Shown: in pieces, positions 23,734 through 35,007 of the stretch
Layout of the letters: every line of letters begins with the position of its first letter
Numbering within the stretch: the first letter of the stretch is position 1
Assembly (NCBI GenBank): GCA_036927565.1
Contig: JAYESD010000010.1
Location: forward strand, 37,627,298 to 37,691,297
Source: Tuctoria greenei
Lineage: Eukaryota > Streptophyta > Magnoliopsida > Poales > Poaceae
Reading direction: 5' to 3'
Length of the DNA stretch: 64,000 nucleotides
Notes under the pieces: model-generated
Database searches by the model: none
Told to the model about the DNA's origin: nothing
The model's input: the letters and a program-made list of their open reading frames with translations, nothing else
Translations under genes and position numbers: made by a program

Positions 23734-25225
23734 TTAAAGTGCATCTAGGAATCCCTTGTGGGTTTTGTATGATTTATGACAAGCAAATGAGATCCTAACC
23801 ACTTTGTTGAGATGAGCACAAGTTTTAATGTGAAAATAAGCAAAGTGTCAAAAAGAAGGGGGAATGAGGAGCAATGTGGAGAAGAGCTCAAGGAACAAAA
23901 GTAGTAGATCATTGTGTATGGATTGTGTTAAGGAAGCACACCCCAAGAGATCAATCACAAATAAACACACACATTGCACAAAGCTATACAGGACCGGACT
24001 AGTCTGACATACACCGGGCTAGTCCGATATCCCCTCTGCACAAGATCGGACAAGTCCGATATCCATCGGACTAGTCCGATATCTCTCTAACTAGAATCGA
24101 CTAGTCCTCCCCAGTGCGGACTAGTCCTCAAAACACTTCACAAGCTGCACAAAATCGAACAAGTCCGATCACCATCGGACTAGTCTGATATCGTTCTGAT
24201 CTAAATCGGACAAGTCCGATATTTGCACGGACTAGTCCGAAAAACCCTCTGACCTAAATCGGACAAGTCTTCTAAGTGCGGACTTGTCACCCAAGTCCAA
24301 AGATTTCCAGAAGTGAAATCGGACAAGTCCGCTCCTAGCCGGACTAGTCCGATATTTCGGGACACTTAGGGTTTGCTACACATACCACACCGGACTAGTC
24401 CGATCTTTCTAAACCCTAACGGTCACTTTTAGAAACCCCATATAAATAGAGGTGCACGGCCCAACTTTAAACACTCTCGAACCCTAGCGCCGTCACACCT
24501 TCCAAGAGCCTCAAAAACACATCTCTCCACGAAATTAAGTGCAACAAAGATCAATCCCTTAAGGATACACTCTAGATCATTGGAGAGACACATTCAACAC
24601 TCATTAAGCTCTTGGTTTGATTCTCTAACACACTCCTGTGATTTCATTGTAATATTTTGAGTGTGTTCTTGGTGGTATTTCGTGTTGTAATCTAGGTGGG
24701 CCCTCAACGTGTGAGAAGGGCCCTTTGAGTTCGGTTATTCACCCCTTTGTGATAAGTGGAAGAGGATTGGCCTTGGTGGCAATACGACGAGGGTAGGGTT
24801 GGAGAAGACCCGGTCCTTTTGTGGACTCCTCAACGTGGATGTAGGTTGCCTCTGTGGGAACCGAACCACATGATAAATCTCTTGTGTCCTTGCTTTGTGT
24901 TCATCGTTCTTTACATCATATCAATCTAGGGTTTCAATTAATCTTGCTCACTTTACGTTGAAACATCAAATTTAAGATTGACTTGTCATACACGCTAGTA
25001 CATAATCTTGCAACACATAAATTACAAGTATATTTCCGCTTCTACATCCTAGAATCAAACTTAATAGATCAAACTTGATCAACCTAGTTCGTACACACCA
25101 GACTAGTTTGCACTTTACCAGACTAGTCCGATATCTCAAGTTTTGATCTGGTTGTTAAGTGTTGCAGGTTACAACAAAAATTCAAAAGGCCTATTCAACC
25201 CCCCCCCCCCTCTCGGCCACATTCA
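23734..25225 (+). repeat. Element B 3' LTR (1492 bp)
   Basis: Matches the 5' LTR throughout but differs by several indels inside the palindrome-rich block and by a 12-C run at 25199-25210 near its end. Ends GGCCACATTCA, then the TTTTG TSD. Confidence 0.88.
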
Positions 25226-26810
25226 TTTTGCTAGGTCCGACTTATGTTGGTTAGCTCCGACATGTTTTTCTAGCTCCGGCTTTTGAGTTGACTAGTACCT
25301 ACTAGCTTTGGCAAACTCCGACGCTAGGTTTTACTAGCTTTGGTAAGCTCCGGCACTAGGTTGTACTAGCTTTGGTAAGCTCCAACTCAAGCTCTGTTTA
25401 GATTTGGCAAGGTTCGGAGCTTGATCGCAGTGGTTCTGCTTTTAACTTGCAATGTTTCGAACTTGCTCTATATTCTTGGGAAGATTGCTTAGTATTCTTT
25501 TACTAAGTTTTTGGTGTGTTTTGATGTTCAAGGCTGATATCATTTTGCTATGGTTTGCAACATGCTTATGTAAGGTGCTCACGTAAGATGTTGTAGTTTC
25601 GGAACTAACGAGAGTCAAGTCGAGGACTTGTGCCCAGAAGTATTGGTTGTTTATTCATGTGCAGGTGTTGCTTGAGTTCAAGACATGGCTGGTGACGGGA
25701 TCCATTGAACTAGTTTTAGGGAGAAGATGATGTTCAACAACCAAGTTCGGGAGGAATTGTGGTTGAGTTGATGAGGAGGTTGCGCAGCATGTTTGAATCA
25801 AGAACAATGCATATGAAGGTACGTGGACGTCGTTGGAAGATGTTTGCACGTGTGCAAGGAGCGCATGTACGTGGATACATGGTTTCGAGGCGTGATGAAT
25901 AGATGTGGATGTAAAGAATTAGTCGAAAGGGTCCAACCGACTAGGTTATGGAGTCAAGCTGCGTTTGAGTCGTGTTTGACTCAAATATGGAAAGATTTGA
26001 GTTGGTTATGATAGGATTTGTGTGGGTCACGAATTTGAGTTGTTTTAGGAATGTGGGATACGTTCCTAAGGTGTTTGGAAATCTTAAGATAGCTTCTATC
26101 TTCGTATAGAAGAGTCCTAAGCAGTTATGGAAAGTTTTGATTCGTGATTTGAGTAGGATTAGAGTCCTAGTTGAGATTGGGTTGGCCTAAGTGATGGTTA
26201 TATAAGCAAGGGAGGCTAGAGCTCATGGGAGACGACTTTGGGGCTGTTCCTCTTGTGTTCTATTGAATAAAATTCGTAGTTGAAAGGAACTTTTGTGCCT
26301 TGTTCCTCCGACTTGTTCCAGGCAAGTTTTTCTCGTCGAGTTTCTGCACAGCACTACCTTTCTTCTGTGGTTTTATCATAACTCGAGTTTTACAGATCCA
26401 ATTGACGTGATTCTTTTTGGGTTGTCTTCATAACTTGATTATCTATCATATGTCAAAATGTCATGGTCATTGGAGCTATGGTTTCTGATCTACACGAGTT
26501 TCTTTGCAGCGTTCCAGATCTGTTTTTCTCGGGTAGGACAAATTGAGCTTTGTTCGATCTTTCAATCGTAACTTGAGTTTCTCTTGATGGATTTGAGTGA
26601 TTCTTGTTGTGTCGTCTTCGTGACTTGATTATCTATGATATATATCACTTTTGTCATGGTGAAACACATTTATATTAGTCTTACACATGATTTCTTTAAC
26701 ATATCATTTTTCTACCGAAGGGGTTGGGATTTCATTGCTTCCACTGAAAAAGTTTTAATCAACCATTCACCCCCCCTGTGGTAGATTTTCATGTGCTTTT
26801 TGGTCCTACA
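25226..26810 (+). repeat. Element A 3' LTR, right part
   Basis: Resumes with the right TTTTG duplicate and ctaggtccgac, matching 5830 onward of the 5' LTR. It ends GGTCCTACA at 26810. TATATAAG is at 26199-26206. Confidence 0.85.
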
Positions 26811-26815
26811 GAGGT

Positions 26816-29108
26816 GTTCTTAGGCGCCCCACCAATGGTGGAGCTGTTTCAGTTCTTCTTTGTGATGAAGACCACCGGAAAGAGTGCGACGACCCAAGTG
26901 GGAGCCTACTAGTTCCGGCATCGGGACAAGACCTCCCGGACCTACATCGCTTCGCTAAAAGGGGGCAAGTGGAGCAGCTGGAAGGAAGACTTGGTGATCA
27001 TGTAGACCGAGGCCCACACCTCGCTGAAGATGCCCTCTAAAGGCCCAGCCTCCGATCCCACCACCTGGAAAGCATTCCAGGGGTTGACGAAGGAGTACAA
27101 GATGGTGCTGAAGAGGATTCGGTTCCTAGTGGACAAGGGCTTGACCTCCCTGATGGTGCTGGAAGACTTCTTGCACCGCCGCACCGCCCCACTTCAGAGG
27201 TGCCTGTACGGGACCTAGGTCTACACCGGCACGTACGACTGGTGACAGCTGGTCCGAGGCGACCAACCCCCAAGATGCTTGAGGGATGTTGAAGGTGCTG
27301 ACCTGCGGCACTGTCGATGAGCACGTCTCCATCCTATACGACTACCAGCCACTCTTCATGACCGCTGGGATGAGGGTTGAAGTGTGAAGCTTGATGCCGA
27401 AGGTCAACGTGTTCGATGTTGTTTGACTGCACCCTGAAGAGTCGACTGGGGCTTCGACGGTCCTAGAGCGGTGCCATGCTACGACGCAACAAGGGTCGGA
27501 GTCTACCCCGCTTCCTTCGAAAAGGGCAGAGGTAGGGCCCTCAACATCCTCCTACAGGGTGGAGGACACCGAGCCAGCGCCAGTTCCCGCGTCGAGTGCC
27601 GCTGCCCCCGTGCTGAAGAGGCAGAAGCTGAAACGGGGGGACGATCCTCTAATGTCCCAACATGAGGGAGTCAAAGCGGTCGAAGCCTCCATCATCGACC
27701 TCATCTCAGATTCTAGCAGCGACACTGGTTCCGTTGGAGGCACAGAGGAGTCTGCACCGATGACCGCATCGACACGAGCCGTCCAAGAGCAGGTGCCAGA
27801 GGTTGTGGCACCGGCCTTGTCGTCGGGTCTAGGGGGCCTAGATCCACCATGCGAACTGGGAGGCCAGGGTCTCTAGAGCAGCCCGGCCCGCCGTTAAGGC
27901 GCAATTTCTTACTCCTCTATTTTTTCATTGTTTCTTCGCTCTGACGGAGTTGGTTTTGGCTTTTCAAGGTGTCAGCCAACATAGTGCCCTTGGTGCTTCC
28001 AGGGTGGGCTTGGTAGCTCCTGCACCTCCCAGAAGAGTCCTAAGGGGTCTGTTGCGCCACCTCCTACGCCTCAAGGTGCACCGGCTTCCGGTGATGCCGA
28101 TGTTCATGATCCTCTGTCCGTCGGAGCAGATGGAGCTGAGGTGGTGCCAGACAAGGAGGTGGCTACCTTAGGCATCGCGGCTAACCCTGGTGGAGCAGAC
28201 CCACCCACCGCTGATATTGCGCCGGCACCTGATGTTATTGGCGCAAGATGGTGACTCGCCACTGCTGGCCGACGATACCTTTGTGGTAGGGGAGAGTACT
28301 TCAACACTGGGCAACGAGGCGCTGATTCCTGGAACTCTAGCCGGGGAGCCATCTGGTCCCCAGGTGCTGGTGTCCGCCGTGGAGCGGCAGAAGAGGCGGA
28401 GAGGCAGCCGTCTGTGGCACGGCCATGCCGATCCCCCTCTCCAATGCTGTTGTTGTGGCCCAGTCCGCCTTGCACCAGACGCAGGCTGCTTACGCCCGAC
28501 AGTGGGATCAGCTTGCTGAGGAGCGGCACCTGGTAAAGCTGGTCGAGGTTAACAATAAGGAGCTCGAGGCAAAGGCCCTGAAGGCCCATGTCGTTGCCGA
28601 AGCATGCCTTAAGCTCTGCGAGGATAAGCGGCTGGAGTTAGTCTACTGCGAGGTTGCCGTTCCTAATGCGGAAGGGGACTTGTCAATGAGGGAAGAAGAG
28701 GTCTCCCAAAGCTTTGGTGTGTTGGAGGAGAGGCGTCGGGGCCTGCAGGACTTGGAGATCTCCATCAAACGCTGGGAGAATGACTTGGAGCTTCATGCTT
28801 GGGAGCTCGCCGATCGGGAGGAAGTGGCGCGGAGAGAGGTAGAAGGCCTCCAGGCCTCCCGCGCAGCCGAGGTGCAAGGGATCCGGGACTTCCTGGCCCG
28901 TGCCGGGGCAGTGTTGGAACCCCTCGGACTTGGTATCATGCCACGTTGGGAGCCATCTCATGGGGTGGCCCAGCTGCTCCCAGCCTTGGACTCCTTCTGC
29001 TCGACATTGGGGTACATGAACACTGTCCTCGCAAGGCAGCTGGAGGTCGAAGGAAGGGAGTTGGCGAAGCAAGTGGCCTCCCATGTATTGGTGTGCTTCC
29101 AGAGCTAG
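26816..29108 (+). pseudogene. Antisense ORF of Gypsy E, continuation (domain end and coiled coil)
   Basis: Directly after the right GAGGT of element A the sequence reads FLGAPPMVELFQFFFVMK, continuing HFCEV at 5568 in frame. Stops follow at 26910, 27003 and later. TWKAFQGLTKEYKMVLKRIRFL and the Ser/Asp-rich ASIIDLISDSSSDTGS segment (about 27690-27735) are typical of these proteins. The last part (28425-29108) is a 227-codon frame rich in Glu, Leu, Ala and Arg with heptad character, ending VASHVLVCFQS. The product has no known function. This copy is broken. Confidence 0.6.
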
Positions 29109-29589
29109 TATCTGATGATCCCGTTGGAATCAGTAGAGAAATGCCCCTTCGATGAGCGAGAGGAGGAGGCGAGGGCCGATGTACAGGACCTTGCGAAGTA
29201 GGTGGCTTCTTCGTTCCAGCGGAATTGAGACCGGCAGCCCCCAAGTGGAGCACCTTTGCAACCAGGGATGGACCCTTTGTAAATCTTAATGAATTTGAAT
29301 TCATGTTTCACTTTTTGGCTTGTCTTGTGATTCTCAATCTATCACTCCGAGTCCTTAGCTGCGTAAGGGCTTGAAGGATTTTGCCAAGTATGTTAGTTGT
29401 TGAGGAACCAACAATCGCACAATTCACATGGCCGATCTATCGCCAGTTGACATCCTACCTATGGAACCCCCTTAGATCCCCCCCGGTAGATGTGGCCAGG
29501 TGGCTGGGCACACCTACCACTTGATCGCAAGATTTCTTCGATGGGCCCCCAGCGGAGCGGGGGAGTTTGAATGGATGGCCTCAGTGGGG

Positions 29590-30530
29590 CCCCTGGCGTC
29601 AAGCTTTGTCTGAGTAGGGACGTCGGGGATGGCTGCTCTGGTGTCACCCACCATTGTCACAGAGTCGTCGACGGTAGACCCCTTGGGTGGTGCCGGTTGG
29701 CTGCTCCAGCGTCGCCCACCATTGTTGCAGAGTCATCGACGGCAGGCCCCTTCAGTGGTGCCGGAGCTGGCTACTCTGGCATCACCCACCATCATCGTAG
29801 AGTCGTCGACGACAGACCCCTTGGGTGGTTCCAGAGCTGGTTGCTCCAGCGTCGCCCACCATAATCGCAAAGTCATCGACGGCAGGCCCCTTGGGTGATG
29901 CCGGTGCTGGCTTCTCTAGCATCGCCCACCATCGTCACAGGGTCGTCGACGATAGGCCCCTTGGGTGGTGCTGGAGTTGGCTGCTCCTGCGTCGCCCACC
30001 ATCGTCACAGAATTGTTGACGGCAGGCCCCTTGAGTGGTGCCGGAGCTAGCTGCTTCGGTGTCGCCCAACATCGTCGCAGAGTCATCGGCGGCAGGCCCC
30101 TTGGGTGGTGCCGGAGCTGGATGCTCCAACATCGCCCACCATCATCGTAGAATCGTCGACGGCAGGCCCCTTGGGTGGTGCCGGAGCTGGTTGCTCCAAA
30201 GTCGCCCACCATCGTTATAGAGTCGTCGACGGCAGGCCCCTTGATTGGTGCCGGAGCTGGATGCTCTGGCGTTGCCCACCGTTATCGCATAATCGTCGAC
30301 GGCAGGCCCCTTGGGTCGTGTCGGAGCTAGCTGCTCCAGCGTCACCCACCATCGTCGCAGAGTCGTCGATGTTAGGCCCCTTGGGTAGTGCCAGAGTTGG
30401 CTGCTTCGGCGTCACCAACCATCATCGCAGAGTCATCGTTGGCAGGCTCCTTGGGTGGTGCCATAGCTAGATGCTCTGGTGTCGCCCACCAGCATCACAG
30501 AATCATCGACGGTGGGCCCCTGACTGGTAG
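29590..30530. repeat. 70-bp tandem repeat array in Gypsy E
   Basis: About thirteen head-to-tail units, each containing tcgtcgacggcaggcccctt, recur every 70 bp (near 29661, 29731, 29801 and so on to about 30501). Units differ by scattered substitutions. A few broken pieces continue to about 30690. The unit is GC-rich and holds no consistent stop in any forward frame, giving several spurious open frames on both strands. Confidence 0.9.
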
Positions 30531-31742
30531 GAAATCAAAGAAACCTTGTTAGCAACAAAAGCGGGATGAGGGAGCGAACTCACAAATCAGGACTTGTTGC
30601 CATTATGTAGAATAGCATCGACAGCAGGCCCCTGGGAGGTGCCGGAGCTGGATGTTGACAGCAGGCCCCCTCGATGATGTGTACCTTGCCGATGCTGTTA
30701 CTGGTCATGCCCGAACCGACCTACTTTGTATGTCCTGCACACACGACAGGGGGGCATAATTTTGCTCGTCGGCGATATCCCCCTACTCTTTAGTTTTGCC
30801 ATGTCTTGGGTAATTTAGTGCGTTAGCGACCGGTATCCGACTCCCGCCTTACTCAGGGTGTGAGCCTCCTAGCCCTCGGTACTTAGCCGCAACACTAGGA
30901 GGCAAAGAGCGCATGCTTAAGGTACAGGACCAGACTAAGCAGGTTGCGTGCCCTGGACCTCTAGCTCGGCGTAGGCCTTTCGTGGGGGACCATCTAGCAC
31001 CACAGGGCCCCAAGTAAGAGGGCAGTCGCGAGATCCCGAAACACCTTGCAGGTACCTCAAACAGGTCTGCCTTCAGCAGGGTTGCATAACTCCACTAGGA
31101 GTGATATAGAGAAAAACTCACCAGGTATATGAAGACAATATACGAAAAATGAGAATAGGTTGATGAGCACCAAATTAACAGATAATTATATGAACATAAG
31201 ATAAAGCACAGGGTAAGACAGTGGTTCTTTTCAAATTGGCATTCATAGTAGGAGACTGGCTTTATAATAAGGCAATGACCCACTCTGGTTGGCAAGGGAG
31301 GTAGAGTGTTCATGCTTAGGGTACAGGACCAAGCTAAACGGTTGAACACTCTGAACCTCCCCCCCCCCTGGAGCTTGGTTGTCCTAAGTGCCATTCCTTG
31401 GCACCATGACACCCTACATTGTCCTACCATTATGCTTAGGGGTAGAACTTACGGAGGTGCTCTACATTCCAAGGGTTGGGGAATGGGCTCTCCTTCTGTG
31501 GCCAGGCGGACACATCCGGGGCGGGATACATGTGTCACACGGAAGGGGCCCTCCCAGCTGGAGGAGAGTTTGTGTGCCCCTTCTCGAGAAAGTATTCGCC
31601 ACAGCACCAAATCGCACGTCTAGAGCTCTCTACTCTGCATGAACCGTTCCTGGTAGCGCTGGAGCGCTTGCTGGTACTTTGTGTTTTGGATGGTAGCATG
31701 CCACCTTGCTTTGTCGTTGAGGTTGACATCTTCACATCGGAG
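30531..31742. other. Gypsy E spacer between integrase and tandem array
   Basis: No convincing coding region. It contains a partial repeat remnant at 30610-30690 and two copies of a short motif, catgctta(a/g)ggtacaggacc, at 30912 and 31311, suggesting an old local duplication. Short open frames here are in unrelated frames and show no family motif. Confidence 0.5.
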
Positions 31743-32842
31743 CTAGTCCTGCGCGGCTTCGTCGAATGTCTGGACTCGAAGGGAGCCCACTGCAATCTCT
31801 GGGGGGAGGACAGCCTCGGCCCCATACACCAGGAAGAACGATGTTTCCCCCATGGCCCGGCTGGATGATGTCCGGCTTGCCCAGAGCGCACACGGAAGCT
31901 CGTCAATCCACTTGGCACCATGCTTATCCAAGTTGTCATACGTTCGTGTCTTGAGGCCCCTGAGGATCTCAGCATTGGCCCTTTCAACTTGACCGTTTCT
32001 CTTTGGTTGAGCCATGAACGCATAACAAACTTGGATGCTGAGGTCTTCATAGTAGTCTTGGAATGATGCACTGGTGAACTGGGTCCCGTTGTCGGTGATG
32101 ATCCTGTTCGGGACCCCGAACCTACAGACGATCAACTTGATGAACTAGATTGCAAACTCCTTATTGATGTTGATCACTGGGCTGCCTCTGGCCACTTGGT
32201 GCACTTGTCTACAGTGAAGTAGAGGAATTGATACCCTCCGACTGCCCTGGGGAAGGGTCCTACGATATCCAGCCCCCAGACCGCAAATGACCAGGAGGGT
32301 GGGATCATCTATAGTGTTTGCGCCAGAGTGTGAATCTGCTTGGCGTGGAAGTGGCATGCCTTGCACCTTTTCACCAGCTTGATGGCATCTTGGAGTGTTG
32401 TTGTCCAGTAGAAACCATGTTGAAAGGCTTTACCGACTAACGTGCGAGAACAAGCTTGATCCCCGCACTCTCCTGTGTGGATCTCCGCGAGCAAGTCGCA
32501 ACCCTCCTCCCGAGTTATGCACTGTAATAGGACGTCGTTGGCGCCACGACGGCAAAGGTCTCCTTCTACCAACGTGTAGCATCTCGCTATCCTTACGATC
32601 CGCTCAGTGGATATGTGTTCCTCAGGAAGGATGTTTTCTTTCAGGTAGTCCCAGATCTCTGTGATCCATGCATCAAGACTCTCCTGAGCTTCTGGATCTT
32701 GGGCGCCAGGTGGTTTGGGGTCCCCGATGACGCACAACAATCTCGATGGGCCCCACAGTTGCAAGGCCGATGAGGTCGCCAGCTCTGAGGTGTCGAGCTC
32801 GCCTTCATCGTTAGGCACTGCAGGCTTAGCGGTTGGTCGCAC
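31743..32842 (-). pseudogene. Gypsy E integrase
   Basis: The N-terminal zinc-binding region is in 32842-32309 (FQHGFYWTTTLQDAIKLVKRCKACHFHAKQ). A broken stretch around 32145-32308 holds the first acidic residue (GLDIVGPF). The core continues in 32135-31743 with RIITDNGTQF and NGQVERANAEIL, completing the D-D-E set, then ETSFFLVYGAEAVLPPEI. In-frame stops near 32310 and 32150 and a frameshift disrupt it. Confidence 0.78.
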
Positions 32843-33672
32843 TAATCTCCTGCCAAGACACCTTTAGGAATCGTGTCCCTGATGGACGCTATTGTTGACA
32901 AAGTGTCGGCGATGGAGTTGTCGGTGTGCGGCAGGTGGCAGAGGTCCAAAGCCTCGAAACTAGCTTTCAGCCTCTTGACGTGCAGCAGGTACACCGTGGG
33001 TTGAGGGTCATTGCAGCAGCATTTTCTCAAGACCTGATTGATGATCAGCTGGGAGTTTCCCTTGACCAGCATCTGCTGGACACCGAGACCCTGTGCAGCT
33101 ATTAGTCTGAAGATGAGGGATTCATGCTCCGCCATGTTGTTGGTCGCCCTTAAGTCAAGGCGCACCTCGTACTTGGACTGCTCTCCAGTTGGCGACGTGA
33201 GCAGTACACTGGCTCCGGCCCCTTGCTTCTGTGATGAACCGTCGAAGAAGAGTGTCCGGTGGGATCTAGTGAGCATCAGTGCCCTGGGCTCCGGCTTGCT
33301 GACTTGAAGACCCCTTGGGCTGCTTGTTGAGGGAGTCCACTCAGCAACGAAATCTGCTCTTGCTTGGCTCTTTATTGCATGTTGCGGCAAGAAGTCGAGC
33401 TCAAACTCTGCTAGTTTCGCTGCCCATTTGGCGATGTTGCCAGTCGCGTTGGGACTATGGAGCACTTCCCCCAGTGGGAACGAGGTCACCATTAAAACTA
33501 TGTGTGCCTGAAAGTAATGGTGGAGCTTCCTTGACGTGATTAGCAATGCATACAGTAACTTGTGTACTTCAAGGTACCTTGTTTTTGCTTCATGTAGGAC
33601 TTCGCTGATGAAATAGACCGTGCATTGGATGGTCCAGACCCACCTCGAGGAATCTGGCGCACCCTCTTCCAT
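32842..33672 (-). pseudogene. Gypsy E RNase H region
   Basis: A 276-codon frame containing the RT-RNase H connection (YFISEVLHEAKTRYLEVHKLLYALLITSRKLHHYF) and a plant-type RNase H with LFFDGSSQKQGAGASVLLTSP, NNMAEHESLI and HTDNSIADTLS. These carry the D, E and D acidic residues. Upstream (33673-34141) is a GC-rich linker with stops and shifted frames. Confidence 0.75.
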
Positions 33673-34141
33673 ATGCTCCGGGCCTAGAGACTCCGTGTTC
33701 CTTGAACCCGGGCCGTCTTCTAGGGGCTAGGACCTAGAGGTTTCTTGATCTCTGGGGCCCCCTGGGGGACCCGTGTACCCTCCGGGGGCAGGGACCCGAA
33801 GGCAACTTGGTTGTCGGGCCCCCCCTGCGGTCTCCAAGCCTTGATGCTCGGAATCAGGAGCAGGGGCCCCGTCCGTCTCTTGAGGGTAATGGGTACAAGG
33901 TCGTTCTGCCAATAAGACCATGCTTACCACTTCTATTGTGGCGGCAATATGAGGTACCGAGGTTCCCTGGGCTCCAGGGCCACCATGACGGGCATCAACT
34001 TAAGTTGTTACTTCAGCTCGCGGAACACCTTTTCTGCCTCCTCAATCCACACGAATGATCCAGACTGGCGCAACAGTTTGAAGAACATGAGGGATCATTC
34101 AGCCAGTCTAGAGATAAATCGGGTAAGTGCTGCCAAGCAAC

Positions 34142-34908
34142 CTACAAGCTTTTGTACATCCTTATGCTGGCTGAAGGACGTATCAGCTCTACCGCCTTGA
34201 TCTTTTCTGGGTTTGCCTCGATCCCTCGGTGGGAGACCAAGAAACCAAGGAGCTTCCCAACTTTTACTCCAAACACACACTTGTCGGGGTTAAGGTTTGT
34301 GTGTGGGTTCCGTAATCTATCGAAGACTAGGGCGAGGTTGTCTAACAATGATGTATGTGTATGGATTTTGACAACGATATTGTCAACGTACACCTCTACA
34401 AGGTCCCGAATGAGGTCCCCAAATGTTTTATGCATGGCACGAACATAGGTAGCGAGAGCATTCTTAAGATTGTAAGGCATGGAGACATAGCAGTAAAGGC
34501 CATCTACGGTTATAAATGTGGTATGTTCTTCATCCTCTCTAGACATGGGAATTTGGTGGAACCCTGAGTAAGCGTCTAGAAAGCAGAGCAAAATCGCATC
34601 CCGAGGTTGAATCTACGATTTGATCCACCTAGGGCAAGGGAAAGTATCTTTAGGACATGCCTTGTTGAGGTTGGTGTAGTCGATGCACATCCGAAGCTTC
34701 CCGCCAGCTTTGGGGATGACGACAGGGTTGGCCAGCAACCTAGGATGATGGATTTCTCGAATGAAGCAGCATCGAGTAGCTTCTTGATCTCTTCGCAGAT
34801 GAAGTTCTGCCGCTTGATGGAGTGCTTTAATGGCCTCTGTTGTACTGGCCGAGCATCAGGGGACATCTTCATATGGTGCTCGATCACTTCCCTGGGGATG
34901 TCGGGCAT
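34142..34908 (-). pseudogene. Gypsy E reverse transcriptase
   Basis: An N-terminal frame (34908-34576, MPDIPREVIEHHMKM..., RQNFICEEIKKLL) is followed, after a frame change, by LRMCIDYTNLNKACPKD and FLDAYSGFHQIPM. The catalytic motif reads VYVDNIVVK, with AAT at 34379-34381 where the family has the second Asp of YVDD. Further motifs (NPDKCVFGV, GKLLGFLVSHRGIEANPEKIKA) are normal. The frameshift and the Asp-to-Asn change make an active enzyme unlikely. Confidence 0.8.
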
Positions 34909-35007
34909 CTACGACGGTTGCTAGGCAAACACATCGACATTAGCTCGCAGGAAACCAATGAGCGCTGATTTCTACTTTCTGTCTAGACTCCCCACAATAC
35001 GGGTTGT

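Larger units (their letters stand above)
13492..25225 (+). mobile_element. Sirevirus-like Copia LTR retrotransposon B
   Basis: LTRs at 13492-15007 and 23734-25225; perfect TSD TTTTG (13487-13491 and 25226-25230). Contents in order: Met-tRNA primer site, gag with CCHC knuckle, protease, integrase, RT with intact YVDD, RNase H, then a 1.6-kb post-pol frame like the envelope-like ORF of SIRE-type elements. Its genes are broken almost only by stop codons. It is the deepest insertion and probably the youngest. Confidence 0.9.
5569..26810 (+). mobile_element. Sirevirus-like Copia LTR retrotransposon A
   Basis: The 5' LTR is 5569-7406; the 3' LTR is split by element B into 13253-13491 and 25226-26810. 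Both start TGTGAGACC and end TCCTACA. A perfect TSD, GAGGT, flanks it (5564-5568, 26811-26815). The Met-tRNA-type primer site, long coiled-coil gag with two CCHC knuckles, DSGCSRHMTG protease and multiple polypurine tracts before the 3' LTR point to the Sirevirus (Maximus/SIRE) branch of Copia. The central RT is deleted, so the copy is non-autonomous. Confidence 0.88.

Noticed and set aside
25655..26011. Small ORFs in element A's LTR
   Set aside because: LTR sequence, not conserved as an open frame in the other LTR copies.
29571..30470. Many overlapping ORFs of 60-121 codons on both strands
   Set aside because: All are frames through the 70-bp tandem array, which lacks stops; no start context or homology supports a product.
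31535..32071. 178-codon minus-strand ORF
   Set aside because: Out of frame with the integrase motifs that lie in the overlapping frame 32135-31743.
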